A DNA stretch of 9,021 nt from CAZPUI01 sp964415525 (lineage in GTDB: Bacteria > Acidobacteriota > Holophagae > Holophagales > Holophagaceae). Numbering within the stretch: position 1 is the first letter of the stretch; every line of letters begins with the position of its first letter. The notes beneath the pieces were generated by a model. The model did no database searches and was not told where the DNA came from. It saw only the letters and a list, made by a program, of their open reading frames with translations. Positions 1-7,548 of the stretch are shown here, piece after piece. Where the stretch lies: assembly GCA_964415525.1 (NCBI GenBank), contig CAYQAS010000145.1:1-9021 (forward strand), given 5' to 3'. The translations under genes were made by a program, and so were the position numbers.

Positions 1-2
1 AG

Positions 3-9
3 GCTCCTC
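3..9 (-). promoter_or_regulatory. Shine-Dalgarno of a downstream minus-strand gene
   Basis: AGAGGAG on the minus strand, followed by CCT at the window edge. With normal spacing the start codon would lie just outside the window. It belongs with the promoter at 72-44 and shows that the next gene has the same orientation. Confidence 0.6.
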
Positions 10-13
10 TTAT

Positions 14-32
14 TCCGACTAATTTAATCGGA
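14..32. promoter_or_regulatory. Operator-like 19-bp palindrome just downstream of the promoter
   Basis: TCCGACTAA and TTAATCGGA flank a central T, with eight of nine arm positions complementary. It sits between the predicted transcription start (about 37) and the Shine-Dalgarno (9-3), where a bound repressor would block elongation or initiation. As RNA it could form only a weak, AT-rich hairpin and there is no T run after it, so an operator is more likely than a terminator. In B. subtilis an Rrf2-family regulator (cymR) follows rarA, and such regulators often control themselves; assignment to that family here is inference. Confidence 0.5.
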
Positions 33-43
33 TTTATGTTTAA

Positions 44-72
44 AATATAACATACCCGTTTAAAATAGTCAA
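44..72 (-). promoter_or_regulatory. Near-consensus sigma-A promoter for a gene left of the window
   Basis: On the minus strand, TTGACT (72-67) and TATATT (49-44) are 17 bases apart, each one mismatch or less from consensus at the strongest positions. The -35 starts only 18 bases after the stop of the phosphatase gene, and the expected start point is near 37. The leader then carries a palindrome and a Shine-Dalgarno. This is the best promoter match in the window and marks a new transcription unit. Confidence 0.75.
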
Positions 73-90
73 AGCAGTTTCAAAAAATTT

Positions 91-2967
91 TCAGCAATCA
101 ACGGGTTTATCAGTCGGCATTTTCCAGGCCAGCATCACTTCCGTCCCTTCGCTATTGTAAGTCATTCGGTGCGCCAGCGAAAGCATGATCGGGATCCCTC
201 TGCCCATGGCTGAATCCTCGACGAACGAAAACATATCGTCCGGATGGGCTCGCAGACGCCTCAAGACTGAATTGCCGGCAAAACCGATGCGCGATGTTTT
301 GACACGGACAACAAACCAATTGCCAAGCAAGTTCAGCCGCAGCCGGGCGTAATGCTGGCGCGACACTCCGTCACGGCATTCCATCGCATTGGCCAGTGCC
401 TCGTTCAACGCAATTTCCTGAACCGAATGGTTCAACCCTGTCACTTCCATCAATAAAAGGGCTACTTCATTTTTGAGACGCTGGTAATCGCCATAGCTGC
501 TGAAACGAAATGTGCGCGGCCAGTTTTTTTGCAAATTGGACACATCCGGCAATGACCGCACCTGGAGGCAAATCGCCGTTGCATCGTCCCGTCGCTGGAC
601 AGACTCAGATAGCTGCCGCAACCGATCGACCATTGCCGGATATGCTTCCAGCGACTCTGCCGGTTGGTTCCGCGTCATCAGGTCAGCCAACCCATCAGTC
701 AGAAAATAAAAAGCATCGCCGTCGGTGATCGGTAATAAATGCGTTTCAAAAGACTCATCCAACTTGAGGCCGAGGAACATTCCTGCTCGTTGTACTGCGC
801 CGCACAATTGCCGGGTTGCTACCCAGATTTCGGGAATCCCGGCATGGGCCCAGCGCAACCAGCGGGTCTGAACATCCAGTTCAAAAATCAGTGCACCGGC
901 AAAAGTCCCTTCATCAAAATATTCATGCGCTTTTTGATTCAACCAGCGCATCTGTTCCGAAATGGACAAATCAAGTTCATTGACTTCCCTGAGCAGAACA
1001 TGCATGGCGGATGTATGAAGGGCAGTGCTTAAACCATGGCCGGAAGTATCGACCAAAAAACCTCTCAATACATTGCCGTTATAGCGCCAGTCCAGGAAAT
1101 AAAGGTCGCCGCCGACATAACTATGAGGTTTGTAAACAATATCAATGCTGATATGTTTCGATGACGGAGGCGCAGAAAGCATCGCGTTCTGTACTCTGGT
1201 AGCCAGTTGGGCGTCACGGCTGATTTCCCGTTCGCGGCGGATTTCATCCGATACATCACGCAATGTTACGGTCAATAACCGGCGATCCCGGTAACGGACC
1301 AGTGTTGCCGAGCGTTCGACCTCAACCAAAAAACCGTTCCTGTGACGCACGATACGCCGTTGCAGCGGCAATGAGCCGTTTTGTTGCGAGTTGACCAACA
1401 ATGCCGCGACGTTTTCTGCGCTGTCCAGCGTAATATCCTGGGCATGCAGCAGTCCATCCTGACGCAAATCATAGCCGAAACGCTCGCAGAATCGGGTATT
1501 GGTTTCCAAAATCCGGCCTGTCTGGGGATCAATCACCAAAATCGCTTCCGGCGCCTGCTCAAGCAGAGCCCGATAACGTGCTTCACTTTCGGCCAGCGCT
1601 TCTTCGCTTTGTTTGCGCACTATTGCCATCGAAACCTGCGCGGCAATAATCGACAGAATTTCGACATACTCATTGCTGAAACATTCCTGACCACTCGGCA
1701 GGTTCATGGCAATGACGCCGATTGCTTTTCCCTGTGGCGTAGTTAATGGCGCACCCATGTAGTCAAGTTGCTTGGCAAACCGCAACGAAATTTCACCAGA
1801 GGCCTCTAATTTTTCAATATCTTTCAGCGTAATGTGTACGGCCCGGCCAAGCCGCATCACGTATTCCGTCAAACCTCGCCCCGCCGTTCTGCCGCGGGGC
1901 ACATAATCCATTTCGTCCGAGCAATAGGGAACAACCACGCTATTGGTCACTTCATCCACGAAGGCAAAATAAAAAATCCGTGCCGGCAACACCCGTTGAA
2001 TCAATTGATGAACCGTAGCATAGAGGTCCTCGATTGTCATACTCAACGCGGCAGCCTGGGCTATTTCACGCAAAACGGCCTGAACTTCCGCATTTTGCCG
2101 CAAAGCTTCCATCCCCTGCAACCGCGCCAGCTCCCCTGCCGCACGCACCGACACCATTCGCAGCAACGACTCGGCCAGCTGGCGATTCTCCATTGGTTTG
2201 CGGTCCAGCAGGGCTATCAGACCAATCGGCCTGCCATCAAAACCGAGTAGCGTAGTTCCGATGTAACTTTCTGCCTGGAGTTCTTTTAACGCCGGATCAT
2301 TGGGAAACAACGCAGCCACCCGACTGGGGAAAAAACAGAAGGACTGGTCCAGCAGCCTCCCGCAGGGAGTATCCGCCAGTGTATATTCCAGGTTATCTTC
2401 AAAATGCCCATCACAATAAACCGCCACGGTCTGGGCGCTCAAGCGGTCGCCCGACAGACGGTCGATGCAGACATAATAGACACCAAGAGTGTCGCCAAGA
2501 TAACGGGCCAGCGCCGCGAAAAAATTTTCGTCCGGTTTGCCGTATCCACAGTGCAGTAAAAAATTTTGCACCGATTCAGCCAGTTTTCGTTCGGTGATAT
2601 CTTTTGAAAATCCCAGGAAACGAGTTTCGGACAGTTTGACAGCATCGACCGACCACCAGCGGTACGACCCGTCTCTGTGACGAAACCGGAATTCATCCTG
2701 CATCGCGCCACAGATCCGCAGGTCGTCGAATCTGGACATGCCGGCCGCTACCGAGTCTGGCGCCAGAATATCAGGAATCGACATGGCGAGCAATTCCTGC
2801 TCCGAATAGCCGGTGATCCGACAGCCTGCGGGATTCACTTCCTGATATCGCCCCGTTTCATCGACGACAAACACACCATCTGGTGCATGATCGATATATT
2901 GTCGTAAATTATCCCGACTATCACGCAGTTTTTTCCGCAATAATCGCAGCGGTTTTTTCGACAGCAT
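91..2967 (-). CDS. Multi-sensor PP2C/SpoIIE-family phosphatase with PAS-GAF-GAF-PAS input and C-terminal RsbW-like ATPase domain
   Basis: The product is a 958-aa soluble signalling protein with no signal peptide or membrane helix. Domains in order are PAS (about 21-128: APDGVFVVDETGRYQEVNPAG, ending GFSKDITERK), GAF (about 138-285), GAF (about 305-450) and PAS (about 462-575: LLEQAPEAILVIDPQTG, ending TLRDVSDE). A helical linker (576-597) leads into a PP2C-like SpoIIE/RsbU phosphatase domain (about 598-805). A HATPase of the RsbW/SpoIIAB type follows (about 818-950). Metal-binding phosphatase residues look intact: GGD (D621), VDTSGHG (D640), TDGLAD (D758) and RRDDAT (D794/D795). The ATPase N box NEALANA has E856 and N860, and GRGI (922-925) fits the G2 box. 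The G1 box reads TSRIGF (891-896) in place of the usual DxGxGF. By family, such proteins dephosphorylate a STAS anti-sigma antagonist; the ATPase part may bind or phosphorylate the same partner. No STAS or sigma gene lies nearby, so its target is unknown. The ligands of the sensors cannot be read from sequence. Confidence 0.9.
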   Translation of the reverse strand: MLSKKPLRLLRKKLRDSRDNLRQYIDHAPDGVFVVDETGRYQEVNPAGCRITGYSEQELLAMSIPDILAPDSVAAGMSRFDDLRICGAMQDEFRFRHRDGSYRWWSVDAVKLSETRFLGFSKDITERKLAESVQNFLLHCGYGKPDENFFAALARYLGDTLGVYYVCIDRLSGDRLSAQTVAVYCDGHFEDNLEYTLADTPCGRLLDQSFCFFPSRVAALFPNDPALKELQAESYIGTTLLGFDGRPIGLIALLDRKPMENRQLAESLLRMVSVRAAGELARLQGMEALRQNAEVQAVLREIAQAAALSMTIEDLYATVHQLIQRVLPARIFYFAFVDEVTNSVVVPYCSDEMDYVPRGRTAGRGLTEYVMRLGRAVHITLKDIEKLEASGEISLRFAKQLDYMGAPLTTPQGKAIGVIAMNLPSGQECFSNEYVEILSIIAAQVSMAIVRKQSEEALAESEARYRALLEQAPEAILVIDPQTGRILETNTRFCERFGYDLRQDGLLHAQDITLDSAENVAALLVNSQQNGSLPLQRRIVRHRNGFLVEVERSATLVRYRDRRLLTVTLRDVSDEIRREREISRDAQLATRVQNAMLSAPPSSKHISIDIVYKPHSYVGGDLYFLDWRYNGNVLRGFLVDTSGHGLSTALHTSAMHVLLREVNELDLSISEQMRWLNQKAHEYFDEGTFAGALIFELDVQTRWLRWAHAGIPEIWVATRQLCGAVQRAGMFLGLKLDESFETHLLPITDGDAFYFLTDGLADLMTRNQPAESLEAYPAMVDRLRQLSESVQRRDDATAICLQVRSLPDVSNLQKNWPRTFRFSSYGDYQRLKNEVALLLMEVTGLNHSVQEIALNEALANAMECRDGVSRQHYARLRLNLLGNWFVVRVKTSRIGFAGNSVLRRLRAHPDDMFSFVEDSAMGRGIPIMLSLAHRMTYNSEGTEVMLAWKMPTDKPVDC

Positions 2968-2986
2968 GTTCTTTACCTCCGCCCGA
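2968..2986 (-). promoter_or_regulatory. Strong ribosome binding site of the PAS/GAF phosphatase gene
   Basis: The 19-nt gap after the rarA stop contains GGAGGT, with a seven-base spacing (AAAGAAC) to the ATG at 2967. This decides the start and is much stronger than the site for rarA. No promoter fits in the gap itself, so the gene is probably read from the ltaE-rarA transcript or from a promoter inside rarA. Confidence 0.75.
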
Positions 2987-4327
2987 TCACTGCTTATTCC
3001 GCCATTTTTGCCGTTCCTGCATCAGTGCCGCCAGCGTTTTTTCTTTCCCGTATTCTGTCGGCTGATAATAACTAGCTCCTGTTAGTGCCTCCGGCAGATA
3101 TTGCTGACTGACAAACCCGCCCGGGTAATCATGTGGATACTGGTAGCCTTTTCCATGACCCAACAACTGGGCGCCCCGATAATGGCTGTCGCGCAAATGG
3201 GCCGGCACCGGGCCGCAATCGCGGTCCCGCACATCCGACAGAGCCCGGTCGATCGCCAGATAGGCTGCATTACTCTTGGGTGCGGCAGCGATATAAGCCA
3301 CTGCCTGGGCGATCGGAATCCGCGCCTCCGGCCAGCCAACCAGTTCCGCCGACTGCATCGCAGCCACCGCCAGCATCAGGGCCGCCGGATCTGCGTTACC
3401 CACATCCTCTGCCGCGCAAATTACAATCCGGCGGACAATAAATCGGGGATCTTCGCCGCCTTCGATCATCCGGGCCAGGTAATGCAGCGCCGCATCCGGG
3501 TCTGACCCGCGCATGCTCTTGATGAATGCCGAAGTGACATCGTAATGGTTGTCACCTTTTTTGTCATAGGCCTGAAATTTTTCCACCGCCACCGTTTCCA
3601 CAACTTCCCGGGTCAATACAACCGCCGGGGCTGTCTCATCCGTTTCCGCGGCCAGCATCAATACCATCTGTTCAAGCAGGTTCAGCGCGACCCTGGCATC
3701 GCCGCTCGCACGATCCGAAAGTAGTCCCAGCACATCATCCGCGGTGGCAACATGAAAAGCGCCCAGTCCCCGTTCTTGGTCCGCCAGCGCCCCGTTCAAG
3801 ATCCCGATGATCTCCTCGCGCGATAGCGCCTGTAACCGCAGTACCCGCATCCGGGAAAGCAAAGGCGAATTTACTTCGAAATAGGGGTTTTCTGTCGTCG
3901 CGCCAATCAGGGTAATTGTGCCGTTTTCCACATGCGGCAATAAAGCGTCCTGCTGTGACTTGTTGAAACGGTGGATTTCATCAATGAACAAAATGCTACG
4001 TCGATTGGTCCGCAACAATCGTTCGCGTGCCTTGTCGACTGCTTTGCGGATATCGGCAACGCCGGCAGACACCGCATTCATTTCTTCAAAATGAGCGCCG
4101 GTCGAATGCGCCACAATGTTGGCCAGTGTCGTCTTGCCTGTGCCGGGCGGGCCAAAAAACAACAAGGATGGCAACGAATCGGACTGTATCACCCGGCGCA
4201 AAAATCGGCCCGGTCCAACCAGTTCACTCTGCCCGACAAATTCATCCAGCGTGCGGGGACGCATCCGCAGCGCCAACGGCTCGGCCTTATGCGCCCGAGC
4301 CGACAGTTGGTCAGCAAACAGGTCCAC
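2987..4327 (-). CDS. rarA: Replication-associated recombination protein A (RarA/MgsA AAA+ ATPase)
   Basis: RarA is a tetrameric AAA+ ATPase related to clamp loaders (Mgs1/WRNIP1 family). It acts at stalled replication forks with SSB and the replisome. The product is 446 aa, against about 447 in E. coli. Family hallmarks include PLALRMRPRTLDEFVGQ (17-33), Walker A GPPGTGKTT (59-67), Walker B LFIDEIH (113-119), sensor 1 GATTENP (142-148), the arginine-finger region SPLLSRMRV (154-162), and sensor 2 GDARVALN (209-216). The C-terminal tetramerisation/MgsA_C part has YDKKGDNHYDVTSAFIKSMRG (254-274). Its tail has YPHDYPGGFVSQQYLP (397-412). The start is GTG at 4327, giving MDLFADQ at the N-terminus. 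Reading upstream would overlap ltaE with unrelated residues. There is no strong Shine-Dalgarno, so translation probably relies on coupling to ltaE. A regulator gene follows after 19 nt. Confidence 0.95.
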   Translation of the reverse strand: MDLFADQLSARAHKAEPLALRMRPRTLDEFVGQSELVGPGRFLRRVIQSDSLPSLLFFGPPGTGKTTLANIVAHSTGAHFEEMNAVSAGVADIRKAVDKARERLLRTNRRSILFIDEIHRFNKSQQDALLPHVENGTITLIGATTENPYFEVNSPLLSRMRVLRLQALSREEIIGILNGALADQERGLGAFHVATADDVLGLLSDRASGDARVALNLLEQMVLMLAAETDETAPAVVLTREVVETVAVEKFQAYDKKGDNHYDVTSAFIKSMRGSDPDAALHYLARMIEGGEDPRFIVRRIVICAAEDVGNADPAALMLAVAAMQSAELVGWPEARIPIAQAVAYIAAAPKSNAAYLAIDRALSDVRDRDCGPVPAHLRDSHYRGAQLLGHGKGYQYPHDYPGGFVSQQYLPEALTGASYYQPTEYGKEKTLAALMQERQKWRNKQ

Positions 4328-4329
4328 GG

Positions 4330-5364
4330 CTACGCTTTTTTCATCAGTCGGTTCAACGTATCTACCACCAGACTGATTTCTGCTGCTGTAATTCCATGAT
4401 GGGTAACCATGCGAATCCGATACTCGCCGAACACATTGGCCAGAACCCCCTGTTTCTTCAGTTTTGCGACAAAATCGGCCGCTTTCAGTCCCATGCGGGA
4501 ACAATCGATGATGACAATATTCGTCTGAACCGTCGTCAAATCAATGGCGAATCCTGCGCTAGTCAACGAATCCGCCAACAAACGCGCGTTGGCATGATCT
4601 TCCGCCAATCGCTCAATCATACTGTGCAAACCGACAAGCCCTGCAGCCGCCATTATCCCAGCCTGTCGCATGCCTCCGCCGAGCATCTTGCGATAGCGGC
4701 GACACCTGGCGATATAATCGGCCTTGCCAACAAGCAAGCTGCCGACCGGCGCACATAAACCTTTGGACAGACAAAACTGGACCGAGTCCGCATACTGGGC
4801 TATTTTATCGACGGTTACCCCTTGGGCCACCGCTGCATTAAACAAACGCGCACCATCAATATGCAGCGGAATTTTGTGTCGGTCAGATACCTTGCGGATC
4901 GCTGCCAGTGTTTCCTGCGGATAACAGGTCCCGCCGGCCCGATTATGACTGTTCTCAAGACAAATCAGTCCGCTGCGCGGCTGATGGATGTCCGCGGAGC
5001 GGATTGCCGCTTCAATCGTTTCAGCGCTAAGAATGCCCTTCACCGATGGTAGCGTCCGCGTCTGAACGCCGGCCAGCACAGACATCCCCGCAACTTCAGA
5101 ATAATATATATGCGCTTCCGCCTCGCAGATCACTTCGTCGCCCCTTTGGGTATGCGCCATCACGGCGATCTGGTTTCCCATCGTACCGCTAGTTACGAAC
5201 AATCCGGCCTCTTTGCCTGTCATGCGGGCGCCGAGTTGCTCCAGTTCAATGATTGTTGGATCTTCGCCATACACATCGTCGCCCACTTCCGCCTGAAACA
5301 TAGCCTGCCGCATTTCCGGCGTCGGTTTGGTCACGGTATCGCTGCGCAAATCAATAATTTCCAT
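4330..5364 (-). CDS. ltaE: Low-specificity L-threonine aldolase (PLP-dependent)
   Basis: This enzyme cleaves L-threonine or L-allo-threonine to glycine and acetaldehyde in the cytoplasm. The product is 344 aa, typical for the fold-type I threonine aldolase / beta-eliminating lyase family. The signature N-terminus IDLRSDTVTKPTPEM is followed by GDDVYGEDPT at 28. TSGTMGNQIA (58-67) forms the phosphate-binding region. His85 lies in EAEAHIYY, the PLP-stacking position. HIDGAR (168-173) gives the Asp that contacts the pyridine nitrogen. LSKGLCAPVGS (199-209) places the PLP Schiff-base lysine at 201. RIRMVTHH near 316-323 matches the substrate-carboxylate arginine region. The start at 5364 is preferred because it begins right at the conserved MEIIDLRSD and has a GGAGAGGA upstream; 5451 would add 29 residues with no family resemblance. 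The stop TAG is two bases before the rarA GTG, so the two are coupled. Stereospecificity (L-allo versus low-specificity) cannot be read from sequence. Confidence 0.93.
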   Translation of the reverse strand: MEIIDLRSDTVTKPTPEMRQAMFQAEVGDDVYGEDPTIIELEQLGARMTGKEAGLFVTSGTMGNQIAVMAHTQRGDEVICEAEAHIYYSEVAGMSVLAGVQTRTLPSVKGILSAETIEAAIRSADIHQPRSGLICLENSHNRAGGTCYPQETLAAIRKVSDRHKIPLHIDGARLFNAAVAQGVTVDKIAQYADSVQFCLSKGLCAPVGSLLVGKADYIARCRRYRKMLGGGMRQAGIMAAAGLVGLHSMIERLAEDHANARLLADSLTSAGFAIDLTTVQTNIVIIDCSRMGLKAADFVAKLKKQGVLANVFGEYRIRMVTHHGITAAEISLVVDTLNRLMKKA

Positions 5365-5480
5365 CGTTGTCACAATCCTCTCCGCTAAATCACAATCATA
5401 TTGCATAGTGCGTTTAAATAAAAAAATACTACTCTGTATTATTTCGTTCACTTCGTCAGCATTCCTGCCAAAACAGTAAA
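5365..5480 (-). promoter_or_regulatory. ltaE upstream region: candidate promoter, direct repeat and ribosome binding site
   Basis: This 116-base AT-rich stretch separates the 6S RNA from ltaE. It holds a good -10-like TATGAT (5400-5395) with only a weak T-rich -35 (TTTTAT) 17 bases upstream. A GGAGAGGA Shine-Dalgarno (5383-5376) lies 11 bases before the ATG at 5364. The 8-base word GATTGTGA occurs twice, at 5397-5390 and 5377-5370, exactly 20 bases apart. A weak AT-rich hairpin, AATAC/GTATT (about 5440-5425), is followed by a T run and could be an extra 6S terminator. The reading frame stays open back to an ATG at 5451, but the homologous N-terminus starts at 5364. Confidence 0.4.
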
Positions 5481-5510
5481 CGAAAAAAGAGTAGAAAAAT
5501 CCCCGCGATG
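5481..5510 (-). terminator. 3' end and intrinsic terminator of the 6S RNA
   Basis: The GC-rich closing strand of the 6S arm (GCGGGGA, ending at 5500) is followed by five T (5499-5495), and after CTACTC by a second run of six T. A stem followed by a U tract can act as an intrinsic terminator, so the RNA probably ends around 5495-5485. Whether this separates aspS from ltaE completely, or lets some transcription through, cannot be judged from sequence. Confidence 0.55.
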
Positions 5511-5673
5511 CCGTTTAACCCGTGTTTTGAACCTGCCTAAAGCAGGTGGGTGCGTGCCTGTCCACTTAATGAGTCCCCGAACAAGCAGGGCATTCGCGCA
5601 GCGGTCAGAGTCAGTGCTCCCGATGTAAAAGTGTTGGATCAAAACAATGGGTTTATACGCACACAGCAGGGAC
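5495..5673 (-). ncRNA. ssrS: 6S RNA (RNA polymerase-binding regulatory RNA)
   Basis: 6S RNA mimics an open promoter, binds the housekeeping RNA polymerase holoenzyme, and shifts transcription as cells slow down. The fold is visible by hand. The 5' strand GTCCCTGCTGTG (5673-5662) pairs at 11 of 12 positions with the 3' strand 5510-5499. The long arm continues with AACCC/GGGTT-type pairing and GTTTTGA (5645-5639) with TCAAAAC (5530-5524). An unpaired central bubble follows, with a 6-bp hairpin ACCTGC/GCAGGT (5547-5531) on its 3' side. CACTT/AAGTG (5633-5629 with 5567-5563) then opens an irregular terminal stem. The 3' end CGGCATCGCGGGGA closely resembles the E. coli 6S 3' end as I recall it, and the closing stem runs into a T tract. 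The length of about 180 nt is normal. A 6S gene directly after aspS matches the B. subtilis bsrA location. Exact ends are uncertain by several bases. Confidence 0.85.
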
Positions 5674-5707
5674 AAGGATGAGTTATGCAACTATTCTTTC
5701 TACCATG

Positions 5708-5736
5708 AGTGTACCAGACTGCAGCCGTACTGGCAA
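5708..5736 (-). promoter_or_regulatory. Sigma-A-type promoter for the 6S RNA
   Basis: On the minus strand, TTGCCA (5736-5731) and TACACT (5713-5708) are separated by exactly 17 bases, and a TGG precedes the -10 (extended -10). It begins 14 bases past the aspS stop and points at the 6S RNA. The predicted start near 5701 lies about 28 nt before the closing stem, implying a short 5' extension that is processed. A second -10-like element, CATAAC at 5687-5682, would place the start right at the mature 5' end but lacks a good -35. Confidence 0.6.
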
Positions 5737-5750
5737 CAGCTGCGCCAAGA

Positions 5751-7547
<1,797 letters not shown>

Positions 7548-7548
7548 T

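Noticed and set aside
61..110. Terminator after the phosphatase gene
   Set aside because: There is an A/T-rich run but no GC-rich stem before it, so no intrinsic terminator can be supported.
1834..2250. Plus-strand frames inside the phosphatase gene (also 1381-1746 and 6921-7454, 5709-6257 inside other genes)
   Set aside because: All are antisense shadows of conserved minus-strand genes with no recognisable motif or credible start signals.
4328..4504. N-terminal extension of RarA to an ATG at 4504
   Set aside because: It would overlap ltaE by 175 bases and adds residues unlike any RarA N-terminus; GTG at 4327 gives the expected length.
4027..4758. 243-codon open frame on the plus strand across the ltaE-rarA junction
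   Set aside because: It is antisense to two well-recognised genes, has a low-complexity Arg/Gln/Pro/His-rich composition typical of antisense shadows, and has no ribosome binding site or family resemblance.
5365..5451. N-terminal extension of the threonine aldolase to an ATG at 5451
   Set aside because: The added 29 residues do not match the family, the ATG lacks a Shine-Dalgarno, and the stretch contains the candidate promoter.
5448..5690. 80-codon minus-strand frame overlapping the 6S RNA
   Set aside because: The region folds as a structured RNA, the frame starts without a Shine-Dalgarno, and the peptide shows no family features.
5725..5745. GCAGC/GCTGC inverted repeat just after aspS as an aspS terminator
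   Set aside because: The loop is long and no T run follows; the sequence is better explained as part of the 6S promoter.
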